In this document: one piece after another, positions 39,453 to 48,640 of the stretch
Numbering within the stretch: the stretch's first letter is position 1
How the letters are laid out: every line of letters starts with the position of its first letter
From: JBMNPT01 sp050943735
Lineage (GTDB): Bacteria > Bacillota > Clostridia > Oscillospirales > RGIG577
NCBI GenBank assembly: GCA_050943735.1
Contig: JBMNPT010000008.1
Coordinates: 50,855 to 114,854, forward strand
Length of the DNA: 64,000 bases
Direction: 5' to 3'
The notes under the pieces: generated by a model
Told to the model about the DNA's origin: nothing
The model's database searches: none
What the model saw: the letters and a program-made list of their open reading frames with translations, nothing else
Translations under genes and position numbers: made by a program

Positions 39453-42140
39453 TTAGTACGCCAATGTCACATCGCCTGCCCGTACCTTGACCGAAATGTC
39501 CTCATCATCATAGGTAAAGGTAAGGGTACCATCAATGAATTTTTCCGGCAGGGTGAACCGTCCATTGGAATCGGTCACCACCGAATAAGTTTTCTTGCCT
39601 TTGCTGTGGGTGTAGGTCAGCGCCTTGCCCGCCAACGGCTTGCCATTCAGAGTGGCGGTGCCGCTGAGACTGTATACCGTCTGGGTCATGTTTACAGTAT
39701 AGTCGGCCACTTCACCATCCTTCACCCGAGCTTCCATATTATAGGTGTTGTAATCTTCGCTGTCAATCTTCACCGTATAGTACCCAGTGCGCAAGTGATC
39801 CAGCAAATACTCTTTTCCGTTGTTAGCGCCCTGCACCGACTGGCTCAGCTCGCCGTCGCTGTCATAGGCTTTTACCGTCGCGTCCTCCAGGGTGATGTAC
39901 TCATTGTTGCCTCCCAGGCCCTCCGAAATAAGGCCATTGACTTGTACGCTCATACCCGCGGGTTTTTGCACTCTCACCACATTGTTTTCAATGGATACAC
40001 CCTGTCCCCAGTTGATGCTGTTTTCAAAAACCAGGGTGGCAATGCCTTCCTTGAGAGCGCAGAACTCGCCAGTGCTGATTTTGTCCACAATGAGTTTGTC
40101 ATAGGACCGGATAGAATACATGCTGCCGGTGAGCTCTTCACGGCTGCCATCTTTGTAATACATATAGGCTTTCACCGTAAAGGTATCGCCCACCACCAGG
40201 GTATTCTTGCTGGGCACAAACTGAATGTAGTCCATCTCCTTGGGTTCTGTCACCTGGAGGGCACCCTCCAGATTGTTGACCAGCGTGCGGTCCCCTTCCT
40301 TATATTCAATGCGGGCGGAAGCAGTTCCCACCTTGATGCCGGTAAGCATTCCGTCTGTGGAAATCTTGGCCACATCGGTATCGCTGGAGGTAACCACCAC
40401 ACCCTTTTTGGAAGCCTCCTCAAAAGTGAGATCTTCATAACTTCCATCGGTGTATACCTCACGGATGGTGAGGCCAATGCTCATCCCCTTCTGTACCCGC
40501 ACCGGTGTACCGGGGAAGGTATAACTCTTTACGCTTTTCTCTTCATCGGGATCTTCCGGCTCCTGAGGATCTTCGGGGTCATCGGGATCGCTGGACACAT
40601 ACCCGCTGAGATCCAGCACACCATAACCATAGGAATCATCTTTTCCGCTGGTGCCTTTATCGTTCACATGGTCCTCCAGGAAGCCCCGGTATTCCCGGAC
40701 GGTTGCCCGAGGTTCTTCCATGCTGTACATAGCCAGAATCGCTCCGGTCACCGCCGCACTGATGGACGAACCGGAAACCTCTCCAAACCGGTTGTTCAAA
40801 GTAGCGGTTTTCACATTCATACCGGGAGCAGCCAGCAGTACATCGGAGCCGTAATTGCTCAAAGTACTCAGCTGGTCATCTTCATCACTGGCCACAGTGG
40901 TAAAGACCCGGCTGTCCTGAGACAGGACACTCCACTGGGTATTGAGCCGTTCATTGCCAGCCGGCACCACCACTGGGATGTCCGCATCCTCCGCATAGTC
41001 CAGCGCATCGGCAATGGGCCCGGACACCTCACACTCTGGCACAGTAGCATTGCAGCCCAACACAATCACGTCCACGCCTTCTTCCACCGCGTAGCGAATG
41101 CCCTCGGCAATATCGGTATCAGTGCCCCGTCCCTGGCTATTGAGCACCTTGACGGGCAAAATTTCCACATTGGCGGGGGTGAGCTCGGCAATCACGCCTG
41201 CCATCTGGGTGCCATGACCGTTGTCATCATCGGCCTTGTTATCTTTTTCCACCAGATCGATCTCTCCCCGGCTGATGCGTTTGATGAAATAGTCATGATC
41301 CCATTCCACACCGGTATCCAGCAGGCCCACCTTGACCAGCTCATCCGAGTAGTCTTCTTCCATCTGCTTTATGTAATCATCCGCCCCGATTTTTTCAGGC
41401 ACATAGGAATTGTAAGAAGCTGTGTACAAAATCCGTTGAGGCTGTACATATTCCACGCCAGCCTGCTTGGCAAAAGCCTGTTCCGCGGCCTTGGTGGCTT
41501 TCAGACTGTTATAGCGGATGAGATAGCGACCATCCTGCTGCTGGATGATCGTGCCGCCCTGGGCTTCATCGGCGGTGATAGAATAGGAGTTCTTCATCTG
41601 CACCACTAGGGTGTTGGTGGTATAGGGATTGGACACCACAGCACTCTTGGTCAGGGCATCCCAGCCCACCACAAAGCCCAGTTCTTCCAGATAGCGGATG
41701 GGCAGCATGGTGCGTTCCTGCACAATGACTGGGGCCACATCTATTTCTTTCACCTGGGTTTTGTCCACCCGAATCCGGGTGTGATCGATCCAGAATTCCA
41801 CACTGCTGTCTTCATAGGATACGGTGGCCACACTGGTGCTGGCATTCCATGTCACTTCACAGCCCAGTGCTTCGGACACCGCGCGCAATGGCAGCAGGGT
41901 TCGGTCATTGCGGATGATGGGGGTCACCAGATCAGAGGAATCCACCGCTGTCACCATACCATCCACAATCATCTGATTATTGCCCAGCTGCACCACCACA
42001 GTGGAAGCCCCTTTGGCTGCCGACGCATTGGTCTGGGTGTCCACGTCGGGCAGCGCCCCCGCCACATAGGGGACTGACTGTCCCGCCAGCAGACCGGCAA
42101 GCAGTACCGCCAAACAGCGTCTGCCATTTTTGGATCTCAT
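39453..42140 (-). CDS. Large secreted subtilisin-like (S8) protease with copper-amine-oxidase-N-like and Ig-like domains
   Basis: 895 residues, exported: signal peptide CLAVLLAGLLAGQSVPYVAG (to about 28). Residues about 45-165 match copper-amine-oxidase N-terminal repeats (NDRTLLPLRAVSEALGCEV, QERTMLPIRYLEELGFVVGW), often wall-binding. The subtilase core follows with Asp in VGLLDTGVEWDHD, His in DDNGHGTQMAGV, oxyanion Asn in VVPAGNERLN and Ser in SGSSISAAVTGAI. After an acidic Pro-rich linker (DPDDPEDPQEPEDPDEE) come bacterial Ig-like and carboxypeptidase-regulatory-like beta domains. ATG 42140 lies 6 nt from AAAGGAGG. No sortase motif. Substrate unknown. Confidence 0.93.
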   Translation of the reverse strand: MRSKNGRRCLAVLLAGLLAGQSVPYVAGALPDVDTQTNASAAKGASTVVVQLGNNQMIVDGMVTAVDSSDLVTPIIRNDRTLLPLRAVSEALGCEVTWNASTSVATVSYEDSSVEFWIDHTRIRVDKTQVKEIDVAPVIVQERTMLPIRYLEELGFVVGWDALTKSAVVSNPYTTNTLVVQMKNSYSITADEAQGGTIIQQQDGRYLIRYNSLKATKAAEQAFAKQAGVEYVQPQRILYTASYNSYVPEKIGADDYIKQMEEDYSDELVKVGLLDTGVEWDHDYFIKRISRGEIDLVEKDNKADDDNGHGTQMAGVIAELTPANVEILPVKVLNSQGRGTDTDIAEGIRYAVEEGVDVIVLGCNATVPECEVSGPIADALDYAEDADIPVVVPAGNERLNTQWSVLSQDSRVFTTVASDEDDQLSTLSNYGSDVLLAAPGMNVKTATLNNRFGEVSGSSISAAVTGAILAMYSMEEPRATVREYRGFLEDHVNDKGTSGKDDSYGYGVLDLSGYVSSDPDDPEDPQEPEDPDEEKSVKSYTFPGTPVRVQKGMSIGLTIREVYTDGSYEDLTFEEASKKGVVVTSSDTDVAKISTDGMLTGIKVGTASARIEYKEGDRTLVNNLEGALQVTEPKEMDYIQFVPSKNTLVVGDTFTVKAYMYYKDGSREELTGSMYSIRSYDKLIVDKISTGEFCALKEGIATLVFENSINWGQGVSIENNVVRVQKPAGMSVQVNGLISEGLGGNNEYITLEDATVKAYDSDGELSQSVQGANNGKEYLLDHLRTGYYTVKIDSEDYNTYNMEARVKDGEVADYTVNMTQTVYSLSGTATLNGKPLAGKALTYTHSKGKKTYSVVTDSNGRFTLPEKFIDGTLTFTYDDEDISVKVRAGDVTLAY

Positions 42141-42220
42141 ATACATCCTCCTTTCAGCCGCAGCTGTATCTGTCACAAAATGTGCCCTCTTTTCGCAATG
42201 GAAAAGGAGCTGTTTTGATC

Positions 42221-42226
42221 ATTATA
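42221..42226 (-). promoter_or_regulatory. -10 element of subtilase gene
   Basis: TGA-TATAAT extended -10 on the minus strand, about 80 bp before the start; weak -35. The adjacent 42321-42337 holds the palindrome TTTGCG-GACGT-CGCAAA of unknown role. Confidence 0.6.
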
Positions 42227-42350
42227 TCACACTTTGTCCAAATATCCCATTCTTTTTTTGTCAGATACTGTGAGAAGTGCTTCGGTAATTTCTGGTGAAT
42301 CTGCGGGGAACTTTTTTAGTTTTGCGGACGTCGCAAAAAAATTTGGCATC

Positions 42351-42380
42351 TTGTCACCGAGCCCTGGCCCATGATACAAT
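42351..42380 (+). promoter_or_regulatory. Promoter of PsiE-like gene
   Basis: TTGTCA (42351-42356), 18-bp spacer, TACAAT (42375-42380). Confidence 0.7.
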
Positions 42381-42411
42381 AGGACCATGAAAAGGAAGGA
42401 GGATTTTGACC

Positions 42412-43119
42412 ATGAAACGACTGATCCGGGCCAAGATCTCCAGCTGTGCTTCGGGACTGGAAATGGTAATCTCCAGTTTGGTGCTCATCGGCATTGCGAT
42501 TTCCTGTGTGGCGCTGTTCATACATATCCAGCAAATCATCGATGCGTTCACCAGCAACACCACCTCATCCCAGGCGTTTGATGGATTTCTGGCATTTGGC
42601 ATTCAGCTGATCATCGCGGTGGAATTTGTCAAGATGCTGTCCAAACACACACCGGGCAGTACCATTGAAGTATTGCTGGTGGTCATTGCCAAACGAGTGG
42701 TAGTGGATGATCTGAAAATGTTTGACATTCTCATGGGTGTCATTGCCATTGCCATCCTGTTTCTCATCCGCAAATACCTGAGCAACAGCGACTCCCCCAA
42801 TACCATATCGGGAGAAGTGCTGTTCGATGCCACCACCACAGTGGAAGAGTTCAATAAAATCACCGGCGCCAATCTGCCACTGGATTTGGGTGATACACTG
42901 GGTGAGATGATTGAACGGGAATTTGCCCACACCAACCGGGAACTGCGGGTGCACGAATGGATGAAAGTGGGACATGCCGCGCTGTTTATCAATGAAATGC
43001 GAGATGGGCATCTCTATCGAGTGGAAGCACTGCGGGAAGAGGATATGGAAAATCGCACCATTCCCACCCATGTGCTGCTGCGCAATCTCATCCGCACCGG
43101 CGGCAAACGTTCCAACTGA
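42412..43119 (+). CDS. PsiE-like membrane protein with CorC/HlyC-type C-terminal domain
   Basis: 235 residues. Four hydrophobic helices in the first 130 (MVISSLVLIGIAISCVALFI, FLAFGIQLIIAVEFVKML, TIEVLLVVIAKRVVV, LMGVIAIAILFLIRKYL) resemble the phosphate-starvation PsiE family. The C-terminal cytosolic part (ATTTVEEFNKITGANLPLDL, DTLGEMIEREF) resembles the transporter-associated domain of CorC/HlyC proteins. ATG 42412 has AAGGAGG; a TTG two codons earlier is less likely. Monocistronic. Role unknown; assignments are by motif only. Confidence 0.7.
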   Translation: MKRLIRAKISSCASGLEMVISSLVLIGIAISCVALFIHIQQIIDAFTSNTTSSQAFDGFLAFGIQLIIAVEFVKMLSKHTPGSTIEVLLVVIAKRVVVDDLKMFDILMGVIAIAILFLIRKYLSNSDSPNTISGEVLFDATTTVEEFNKITGANLPLDLGDTLGEMIEREFAHTNRELRVHEWMKVGHAALFINEMRDGHLYRVEALREEDMENRTIPTHVLLRNLIRTGGKRSN

Positions 43120-43126
43120 GCTATAC

Positions 43127-43162
43127 AAAAAAGCCTGTGTCCAAAAGGACACAGGCTTTTTT
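43127..43162. terminator. Bidirectional terminator
   Basis: AAGCCTGTGTCC-AAAA-GGACACAGGCTT with A6 and T6; ends the PsiE-like gene and the convergent membrane gene. Confidence 0.92.
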
Positions 43163-43668
43163 CATGTAGTTTCCAATGGGTTTTCATTCAGCTGGGAGTG
43201 GGCAGGCTCTTTCACCCCGGCCAGTACCAATAGGAAGGGACAGGCCAGATTCAGCACCATCCACAGGTACGGGATGCCCTGCAGCGGCGGTACCTCCCAC
43301 AACAGCATGGAAGGCCACTGGTACACATACAGCGGCGTAGAAGTAAGCCACTGCAGCCACCCATAAAAGGTGCCATACTGCTGCACCAGCACAATGACCG
43401 CCCAGCACAGCACCTGACAGACAGCCACACCTACCGCGCAGCCCAGCATCAGCCGGCGGCTGGGATGTCGCCGCCGCATCAGCAAAATCAGCACCGCCAA
43501 CCCCGCCATGTTGAACAGTGCGTGGGTGATGGTGGGCCAGTGGCTGTCCGCCCATCCGGGCTGATAGGCCATCTGGCCAATGACTCTCAACGTCAGCTCC
43601 CATGCCAGCTGCCCCAGGATTACCGAACCGGCAATGATCCACAATACATCGGCTTGCCACTTTTTCAT
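43162..43668 (-). CDS. Hypothetical membrane protein
   Basis: 168 residues with about five hydrophobic helices (VLWIIAGSVILGQLAWEL, ALFNMAGLAVLILLM, AVGVAVCQVLCWAVIVLV, SMLLWEVPPLQGIPYLW, LNLACPFLLVLAGV). The hydrophilic tail is short. ATG 43668 has GGGAGGAG 9 nt upstream; longer in-frame starts are less well supported. No family recognised. It lies between the PsiE-like gene and the sugar-acid kinase, with a 118-bp gap on the kinase side that shows no clear feature. Confidence 0.7.
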   Translation of the reverse strand: MKKWQADVLWIIAGSVILGQLAWELTLRVIGQMAYQPGWADSHWPTITHALFNMAGLAVLILLMRRRHPSRRLMLGCAVGVAVCQVLCWAVIVLVQQYGTFYGWLQWLTSTPLYVYQWPSMLLWEVPPLQGIPYLWMVLNLACPFLLVLAGVKEPAHSQLNENPLETT

Positions 43669-43786
43669 ACAACCACTCCTCCCGGGTCGTGCTGCAAAGC
43701 ACGTCTCTTTTGGGTATGTTTGCATTCAGGCAGCCGCCAAACACGCTCTTTCCGGCGGTCCGCCTCTTTCCCGTCTCCTTTGCGCC

Positions 43787-44788
43787 TTATACCTGCTCTG
43801 CCTTCCGAGCCCGGCAGGCCAGAATCTTCCGCAGGCCTTCAATGCCGTAGCTCTTTTTGTCCGAAATGGGCAGCCACAGCACTTCCTTAATGTAGGGGCT
43901 GTCCTCCAGCAAGACTTGGAACACCCGGTACATATATTCATTGGAGATCAGTACCGCCCGCTTGCAGCCCTGCCACTGGTGCTGACAGTAATAATCCAGC
44001 GCGGTGGCCACACCTCCGGTAATCACCCCTTCGGCGTAGGATTTGCGCCCCAGTTCATCGCTTTCTCCAAACAAACTCATAGCCCGGCTGATGTACAACG
44101 CCCGGTTAAAACCGTATTTTTTCAGGTTTTCCCGGCCTTTGCGCAGCATGTCCTCATCCAGCCCCTGGGTCTGCGCCGCCAGAATGGGCCCGAAAATAGT
44201 AGCGCTCTTGATGGCGTAAAACAGTTCACCGGTGCAGTTGGAAATGATACCAGTGACACTATCATCCTGAGCACACATCACATGGGTGTGAGAGCCGGGC
44301 AGAATATAGGCCAGCTTTTCTCCAGGATAACGGGCCGCCAGTTCATCCATGGCACCCAAAATCTCAATTTCCTCTCCCCGCACATTGTTGACCAGATCGA
44401 TGTCGTCGCTTACGGTTTTCAGCCCGGGGATGAGCCACACATCCCGGTGCAGACGGGTCCCCTCATGATAGCGCACCAGACTGCCGGAAAACTGCTCCAG
44501 CGTGATGGGTACCAGCAGATGGGGCACCTCCAGCAACCCGGCGGGACAGGTGATCATGCCGGAGGCGTACACCGCATCAATCTGCTCTTCCCCAATGCCG
44601 GCCTGCTGCACCGCCTCATCGTACAGCTCCTTGAGACAGTCGATCAGCACCTGATTGCTGCCCGCCAGAGTGGAATCCTTAGAACCCACATTGCGCTTGT
44701 CGGTGAACACCACCGAAAAATTTTCATCCAACAGGTACACCCGGGTGTTGGAAGTCCCGGAATCGTAGTACAGATGATACTTCTGCAT
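43787..44788 (-). CDS. dgoK: 2-dehydro-3-deoxygalactonokinase (DgoK type)
   Basis: 333-residue kinase of the DgoK family (ASKHA fold) that phosphorylates 2-keto-3-deoxygalactonate or -gluconate. Seen: YYDSGTSNTRVYLLDENFSV (phosphate 1), YASGMITCPAGLLEVPHLLV, LPGSHTHVMCAQDDSVTGII, and SRAMSLFGESDELGRKSYAE. ATG 44788 has AGGGTGAGG upstream; a GTG three codons earlier is less likely. Begins 10 nt after the aldolase gene stop, so kinase and aldolase act in sequence. Operon with the TRAP system upstream. Confidence 0.93.
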   Translation of the reverse strand: MQKYHLYYDSGTSNTRVYLLDENFSVVFTDKRNVGSKDSTLAGSNQVLIDCLKELYDEAVQQAGIGEEQIDAVYASGMITCPAGLLEVPHLLVPITLEQFSGSLVRYHEGTRLHRDVWLIPGLKTVSDDIDLVNNVRGEEIEILGAMDELAARYPGEKLAYILPGSHTHVMCAQDDSVTGIISNCTGELFYAIKSATIFGPILAAQTQGLDEDMLRKGRENLKKYGFNRALYISRAMSLFGESDELGRKSYAEGVITGGVATALDYYCQHQWQGCKRAVLISNEYMYRVFQVLLEDSPYIKEVLWLPISDKKSYGIEGLRKILACRARKAEQV

Positions 44789-44798
44789 GGCTGTCACC

Positions 44799-45449
44799 TC
44801 ACCCTCTCAGTGCTTTCACATAGGCCTGGGCCACTGCGGTGATCTCGTCAAACCGGCCTTCGTTGACCAGTTTGGCACTCACCAGTGCGCCGCCCACACT
44901 GACACCCACACAGCCAGCCTTGATGAAATCCATGCAATTTTCTGGGGTGACACCGCCCACGGCGGTCAGAGGAATGTGCTTCAACGGACCCCGTACGGCC
45001 TTGATGTACTCCACACCCAGCACAGCGGCGGGGAACATCTTCACAATATCAGCACCATAGGCATAGGCATCCGCCACCTCACTGGGGGTGAATGCACCAG
45101 GCATGGACACTTTGTCCAGCTTTTTGGTCTCCCGAATCACCGCTTCACATACATTAGGGGAAATCATATACTCGGCGCCAGCTTCCACCGCCTGATGGAC
45201 CTGTTCCACTGTCATCACTGTGCCGGCACCCACGCACAGCTCATCCCCAAACCGCTCCTTGAGCCGGCGGATGGAGCGGCAGGTATCCGCAGCGGCTTCC
45301 TCACTGGACTGATCAAAGGTCACCTCAATGCAGTGAATACCTCCTGCCAAAATGGCGCCCGCCAGATCTTCGATCTGGGTACTGGGGATGCCCCGCACAA
45401 TGGCGACAATTTTCTCATCCAGAATTTTCTGCAGTACTTCTTTGGACAT
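44799..45449 (-). CDS. KDPG/KDPGal aldolase (second copy)
   Basis: 216-residue class I aldolase related to Eda and DgoA. Seen: IVAIVRGIPSTQIEDLAGAI, GGIHCIEVTFDQSSEEAAA (catalytic Glu), CVGAGTVMTVEQVHQAVEAG, and Schiff-base Lys in ADIVKMFPAAVLGVEYIKAV, then PLTAVGGVTPENCMDFIKAG. Only moderately similar to the eda product at 35666-36310; pairing with DgoK suggests it cleaves the galactonate-series or KDG-derived phosphate. Its AAAGGAG precedes ATG. A terminator separates it from dctM, so it may also have a weak promoter of its own. Confidence 0.92.
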   Translation of the reverse strand: MSKEVLQKILDEKIVAIVRGIPSTQIEDLAGAILAGGIHCIEVTFDQSSEEAAADTCRSIRRLKERFGDELCVGAGTVMTVEQVHQAVEAGAEYMISPNVCEAVIRETKKLDKVSMPGAFTPSEVADAYAYGADIVKMFPAAVLGVEYIKAVRGPLKHIPLTAVGGVTPENCMDFIKAGCVGVSVGGALVSAKLVNEGRFDEITAVAQAYVKALRG

Positions 45450-45523
45450 GATGCATTCTCCTTTCGTTACCCTCTACCTGTATGATAGCATATTCCTCAG
45501 CTGGAATGAAGCCCTTTCCCCAT

Positions 45524-45555
45524 AAAAAAAGACGCCTCCAGAGGAAGCGTCTTTT
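45524..45555 (-). terminator. Terminator after TRAP 1 dctM
   Basis: GACGCTTCC / GGAGGCGTC stem with one mismatch and T7 on the minus strand; probably leaky, since aldolase and kinase genes follow. Confidence 0.82.
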
Positions 45556-45569
45556 GAGATTTCGTCTGA

Positions 45570-46856
45570 TTAGATCAAACCAGCCATTTGCGGCATGATG
45601 AGGGAGATCTGCGGAATGTAGGTCACCAGCATCAATGCGAAGAACAGAGCCGCCAGCCAGGGCAGCAGTGCCTTGGTAAGTCCCTGAATGGAAATATCGC
45701 CAATCCGGGAGGTTACAAACAGCACAATGCCGAAGGGCGGGGTCAGTACGCCGATCATCAGGTTGAGCACGATGATGATACCGAAGTGTACCAGATCGAT
45801 TCCCATTTCATTGAGGATGGGCAGCAGCAACGGCATCAAAATGGTGATGGCCGAAGTGGTTTCCAGGAACATGCCCACTACCAGCAAGAAAATGTTGATG
45901 ACAAACAGCATCACATACTTGGAAGTGATGGCGCTGGTCACCAGCTCCAACAGAGTCTGGGGAATCATAGCCTTGATAATTACGTTGCCGTACAGAGTGG
46001 CGCCTGCCACAATCAAACCGATGGTAGCAGCATCGCTCACCGTTTCCTTCAATACAGCGTGCAAGGTTTTCCAGTCCAGTTCACGATATACCACTACGCC
46101 CAGCAGCAGAGAGTAGAACACCACAATTGCCGCAGCTTCAGTGGGGGTGAACAGACCGGTGTAAATACCCAACAGGATGATAACAGGAGCCATCAGGGGC
46201 AGGAAGCCGTCCTTCAAGCCGCTGAGAAATTCCTTAAAAGTGGGGAATTTGTCTCTGGGATAGCTCTTCAGGTGGGCATAAATGGCCACCACCACCATCA
46301 TAATTGCAGCCATCAGCAGACCAGGCAGAATACCGGCGATGAACAATGCACCAACCGATGCGCCGGACATGGTACCATACACAACCAGCGGAAGGCTGGG
46401 AGGAATGATAGGACCTACGGTAGAAGAAGCAGCGGTAACGCTGCAAGAAAAGCCGCCGTCAAAGCCAGCGTCCTTCATGGCCTTGATTTCCACTACGCCC
46501 AAGCCGCTGGCATCAGATACAGCGGTACCGGACATACCGGCAAAAATGATACTGGCCAATACGTTTACATGGCCCAGACCGCCGGGCAACCAGCCCACAA
46601 CGATTCTGGCAAAATGGAAGAGCTTATCAGTGATGCCACTGAGGTTCATCAGCTTACCAGCCAGCAGGAACAGCGGCACAGCCAGCAGAGTGAAGGTATT
46701 CACGCCGCCGATCATCTGCTGGATGATGGTGCCAAACTTAATACCACTTCTCTGACCTGCCATAACCACCATAGAGGCGATACCAAGGCTGAAACCGACG
46801 GGCATACCGACGATGAACAGAACAATCAGAAATACCAAAAACAACGCAGTTCCCAT
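45570..46856 (-). CDS. dctM: TRAP transporter 1 large permease (DctM)
   Basis: 428-residue membrane subunit with about 12 helices of the TRAP-T family, which moves organic acids with sodium ions. Seen: FIVGMPVGFSLGIASMVVMA, IIFAGMSGTAVSDASGLGVV, KDAGFDGGFSCSVTAASSTV followed by GPIIPPSLPLVVYG, and LMIGVLTPPFGIVLFVTSRI. Begins 2 nt after dctQ. With the KduD-like, DgoK and KDPG aldolase genes nearby, uronate-derived or aldonate substrates are likely. Confidence 0.95.
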   Translation of the reverse strand: MGTALFLVFLIVLFIVGMPVGFSLGIASMVVMAGQRSGIKFGTIIQQMIGGVNTFTLLAVPLFLLAGKLMNLSGITDKLFHFARIVVGWLPGGLGHVNVLASIIFAGMSGTAVSDASGLGVVEIKAMKDAGFDGGFSCSVTAASSTVGPIIPPSLPLVVYGTMSGASVGALFIAGILPGLLMAAIMMVVVAIYAHLKSYPRDKFPTFKEFLSGLKDGFLPLMAPVIILLGIYTGLFTPTEAAAIVVFYSLLLGVVVYRELDWKTLHAVLKETVSDAATIGLIVAGATLYGNVIIKAMIPQTLLELVTSAITSKYVMLFVINIFLLVVGMFLETTSAITILMPLLLPILNEMGIDLVHFGIIIVLNLMIGVLTPPFGIVLFVTSRIGDISIQGLTKALLPWLAALFFALMLVTYIPQISLIMPQMAGLI

Positions 46857-46858
46857 CT

Positions 46859-47356
46859 TTATTTCGCCTCCTCGCTGGTCTCAGGTTTTTTGATGGCCAG
46901 CTCTACCGCACGCAGCAAGCTGGTCAAAATCATCATAATACAGCCAATCTCCACTATGATATACAAATAGTTGAGATGGAACCAGGGCATGGAGTTGGAA
47001 CGAACGCCTTCGCTGGCTTCCATGATCAAAGTCATACCATAGGCGCAGCAACCCATAAAGCCTGCCATGGCAATGTGAATCACCACTTCAAAAATTTTGC
47101 GCAGGCCTTTGGGCATCACATCCAGAAGCATGGTAATGGTAATGTGACGTCCCCGAGTCACAGCCATTACGCTGCCCAAAAATGTCACGCCAACATAAGA
47201 AAAACGAGCAATTTCTTCGGTCCACTGCACACCAATGTTCATGGCACGCAGCAGCACCTGCAGGCCGATAACCACAGCGATGAGTGCCATCAATGCGACA
47301 GCTACCTCTTCCACCACGATCTCCACCTTATCTCTTATTTTGAAAATCGTATTCAT
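46859..47356 (-). CDS. dctQ: TRAP transporter 1 small permease (DctQ)
   Basis: 165 residues, four helices. Motif in helix 2: VQWTEEIARFSYVGVTFLGS then VMAVTRGRHITITMLLD. C-terminal helix IVEIGCIMMILTSLLRAVEL. Small membrane partner between the binding protein and DctM. A GC-rich terminator-like hairpin separates it from dctP. Confidence 0.94.
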   Translation of the reverse strand: MNTIFKIRDKVEIVVEEVAVALMALIAVVIGLQVLLRAMNIGVQWTEEIARFSYVGVTFLGSVMAVTRGRHITITMLLDVMPKGLRKIFEVVIHIAMAGFMGCCAYGMTLIMEASEGVRSNSMPWFHLNYLYIIVEIGCIMMILTSLLRAVELAIKKPETSEEAK

Positions 47357-47383
47357 GAAATACCCCTTTCGAAGTCTTGCCTT

Positions 47384-47416
47384 AAAAAAAGCGGGGGGGC
47401 CTGAGCCCGCCCCACT
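47384..47416 (-). terminator. Intercistronic hairpin between dctP and dctQ (TRAP 1)
   Basis: Imperfect GC-rich stem (GGGGCGGGC / GCCCCCCCGC) followed by T7 on the minus strand, placed inside the operon. Likely allows only partial read-through, keeping binding-protein mRNA in excess. Confidence 0.72.
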
Positions 47417-47435
47417 CTTTCAGATGCGGATGGAT

Positions 47436-48494
47436 TTACTTGGCAAAGCTCTGGATTTCATCAAAGGTAGTGATGGTCCAGGTGTCAGCAAAGAACTTAT
47501 CCAGTGCAGGCTTAACGGCTTCGGTGAATTCGGCCACATCAATGTTGACCTCTTCCATACCGCCATCCAGCAGCTGCTGATGGAATTCTTCTGCCTGATC
47601 TTCACACAGCTGGCTGCCGTAGTCGGTCATATCTTCCTTAGCAGTCTCGGTGATGATGGTTTGCAGTTCTTCGGGCAGAGAATCCAGCAGAGCCTGGCTT
47701 GCGTACAGACCACACCACTCCATAACGTGGCCGGTGTTGATCAGGTAATCCTGTACTTCGTTGAACTTATAAGTAGCCAGCTGTTCGTAGGGGCCTTCGG
47801 AGGCTTCTACTACGCCAGTCTGCAGAGCGCTGTACAGTTCGCCCAGTACCACAGGAATGGTGGTGGCGCCCAGGCCGTCAGCACCCCAGATGGATACCCA
47901 AGAGGGGCTCTCAGTCATTCTGATCTTCAGGCCCTTTACATCTGCAGGATGCTCAATCTTCCGGTTGGAAGAGGTGTGTCTGGGACCTCTCCAGCACAGG
48001 CCGATCAGGTTGGTGTTGTTCTCGATGAGCTTTTCATTCATGCCATCAAAATACTCATCCATAACAGCCTTCACGTGATCCATATCCTGGAACAGGTAAG
48101 GAGCCATCAGGAAGCCATATTCGGGGCAGTACATATCCAGAACCAGCATGCCGCCTACGGTGAATTCCAGCTCGTCAGCAGCTACAGCGCTGAACTGGTC
48201 TTTTTCGGTACCGATGGCACTGTTGGTAAATACGTTGATGGTCACAGCGCCGCCGGTCTTTTCGTTCACATCATCGGCGAACTTCTGACCTGCGATAGCA
48301 GCAGGAGCCTTCTGGTCATAGGCGGTGCCCAGAGAGAAGGTGTACTCATCAAACTTGGGGGTATCTTCCCCGCTGGTGCTGGTGCTGCTGTCAGTGCTGG
48401 TGCTGGTGCTAGTTTGAGTGTCACCGCCGCAGCCGGTCAGTCCCAGGGACAGAACCATGGCCAGAGCCAGCAAACTGCCAATTGCCTTTTTCAT
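47436..48494 (-). CDS. dctP: TRAP transporter 1 solute-binding lipoprotein (DctP)
   Basis: 352 residues. Lipobox LGLTGCGG, then a Thr/Ser-rich linker, so it is membrane-anchored outside the cell. DctP-fold body has FSLGTAYDQKAPAAIAGQKF, VNEKTGGAVTINVFTNSAIG, and WRGPRHTSSNRKIEHPADVK with the conserved Arg (RxxxS...IxxPxDxxG) that binds carboxylates, then LGELYSALQTGVVEASEG. AAGGAGG before ATG 48494. First gene of the TRAP 1 operon. Confidence 0.95.
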   Translation of the reverse strand: MKKAIGSLLALAMVLSLGLTGCGGDTQTSTSTSTDSSTSTSGEDTPKFDEYTFSLGTAYDQKAPAAIAGQKFADDVNEKTGGAVTINVFTNSAIGTEKDQFSAVAADELEFTVGGMLVLDMYCPEYGFLMAPYLFQDMDHVKAVMDEYFDGMNEKLIENNTNLIGLCWRGPRHTSSNRKIEHPADVKGLKIRMTESPSWVSIWGADGLGATTIPVVLGELYSALQTGVVEASEGPYEQLATYKFNEVQDYLINTGHVMEWCGLYASQALLDSLPEELQTIITETAKEDMTDYGSQLCEDQAEEFHQQLLDGGMEEVNIDVAEFTEAVKPALDKFFADTWTITTFDEIQSFAK

Positions 48495-48542
48495 ATTCTT
48501 TTCCTCCTTAATCGAACAAAACTCCCGAGGGGATACCCCCCT

Positions 48543-48640
48543 ATCATCAAAGCCCACAGGCTTTAATGATCCATACAAAAAAACAAACATTTTTTGTAAC
48601 TGATATATTACTATGATAGCCGTTTTTATACTTTTGTCAA
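48543..48640 (-). promoter_or_regulatory. TRAP 1 promoter and hairpin leader
   Basis: TTGACA (48635-48640), 16-bp spacer, TATCAT (48613-48618). Within the leader is the hairpin ATCATcAAAGCC-CACA-GGCTTTaATGAT (48543-48570). CATACAA (48572-48578) resembles half of the TTGTATGACAA element found before the KduD-like gene. Confidence 0.7.

Noticed and set aside
42320..42338. Palindrome TTTGCG-GACGT-CGCAAA as a terminator
   Set aside because: It ends no gene and lacks a T-run on either side; it may be an operator but nothing links it to a regulator.
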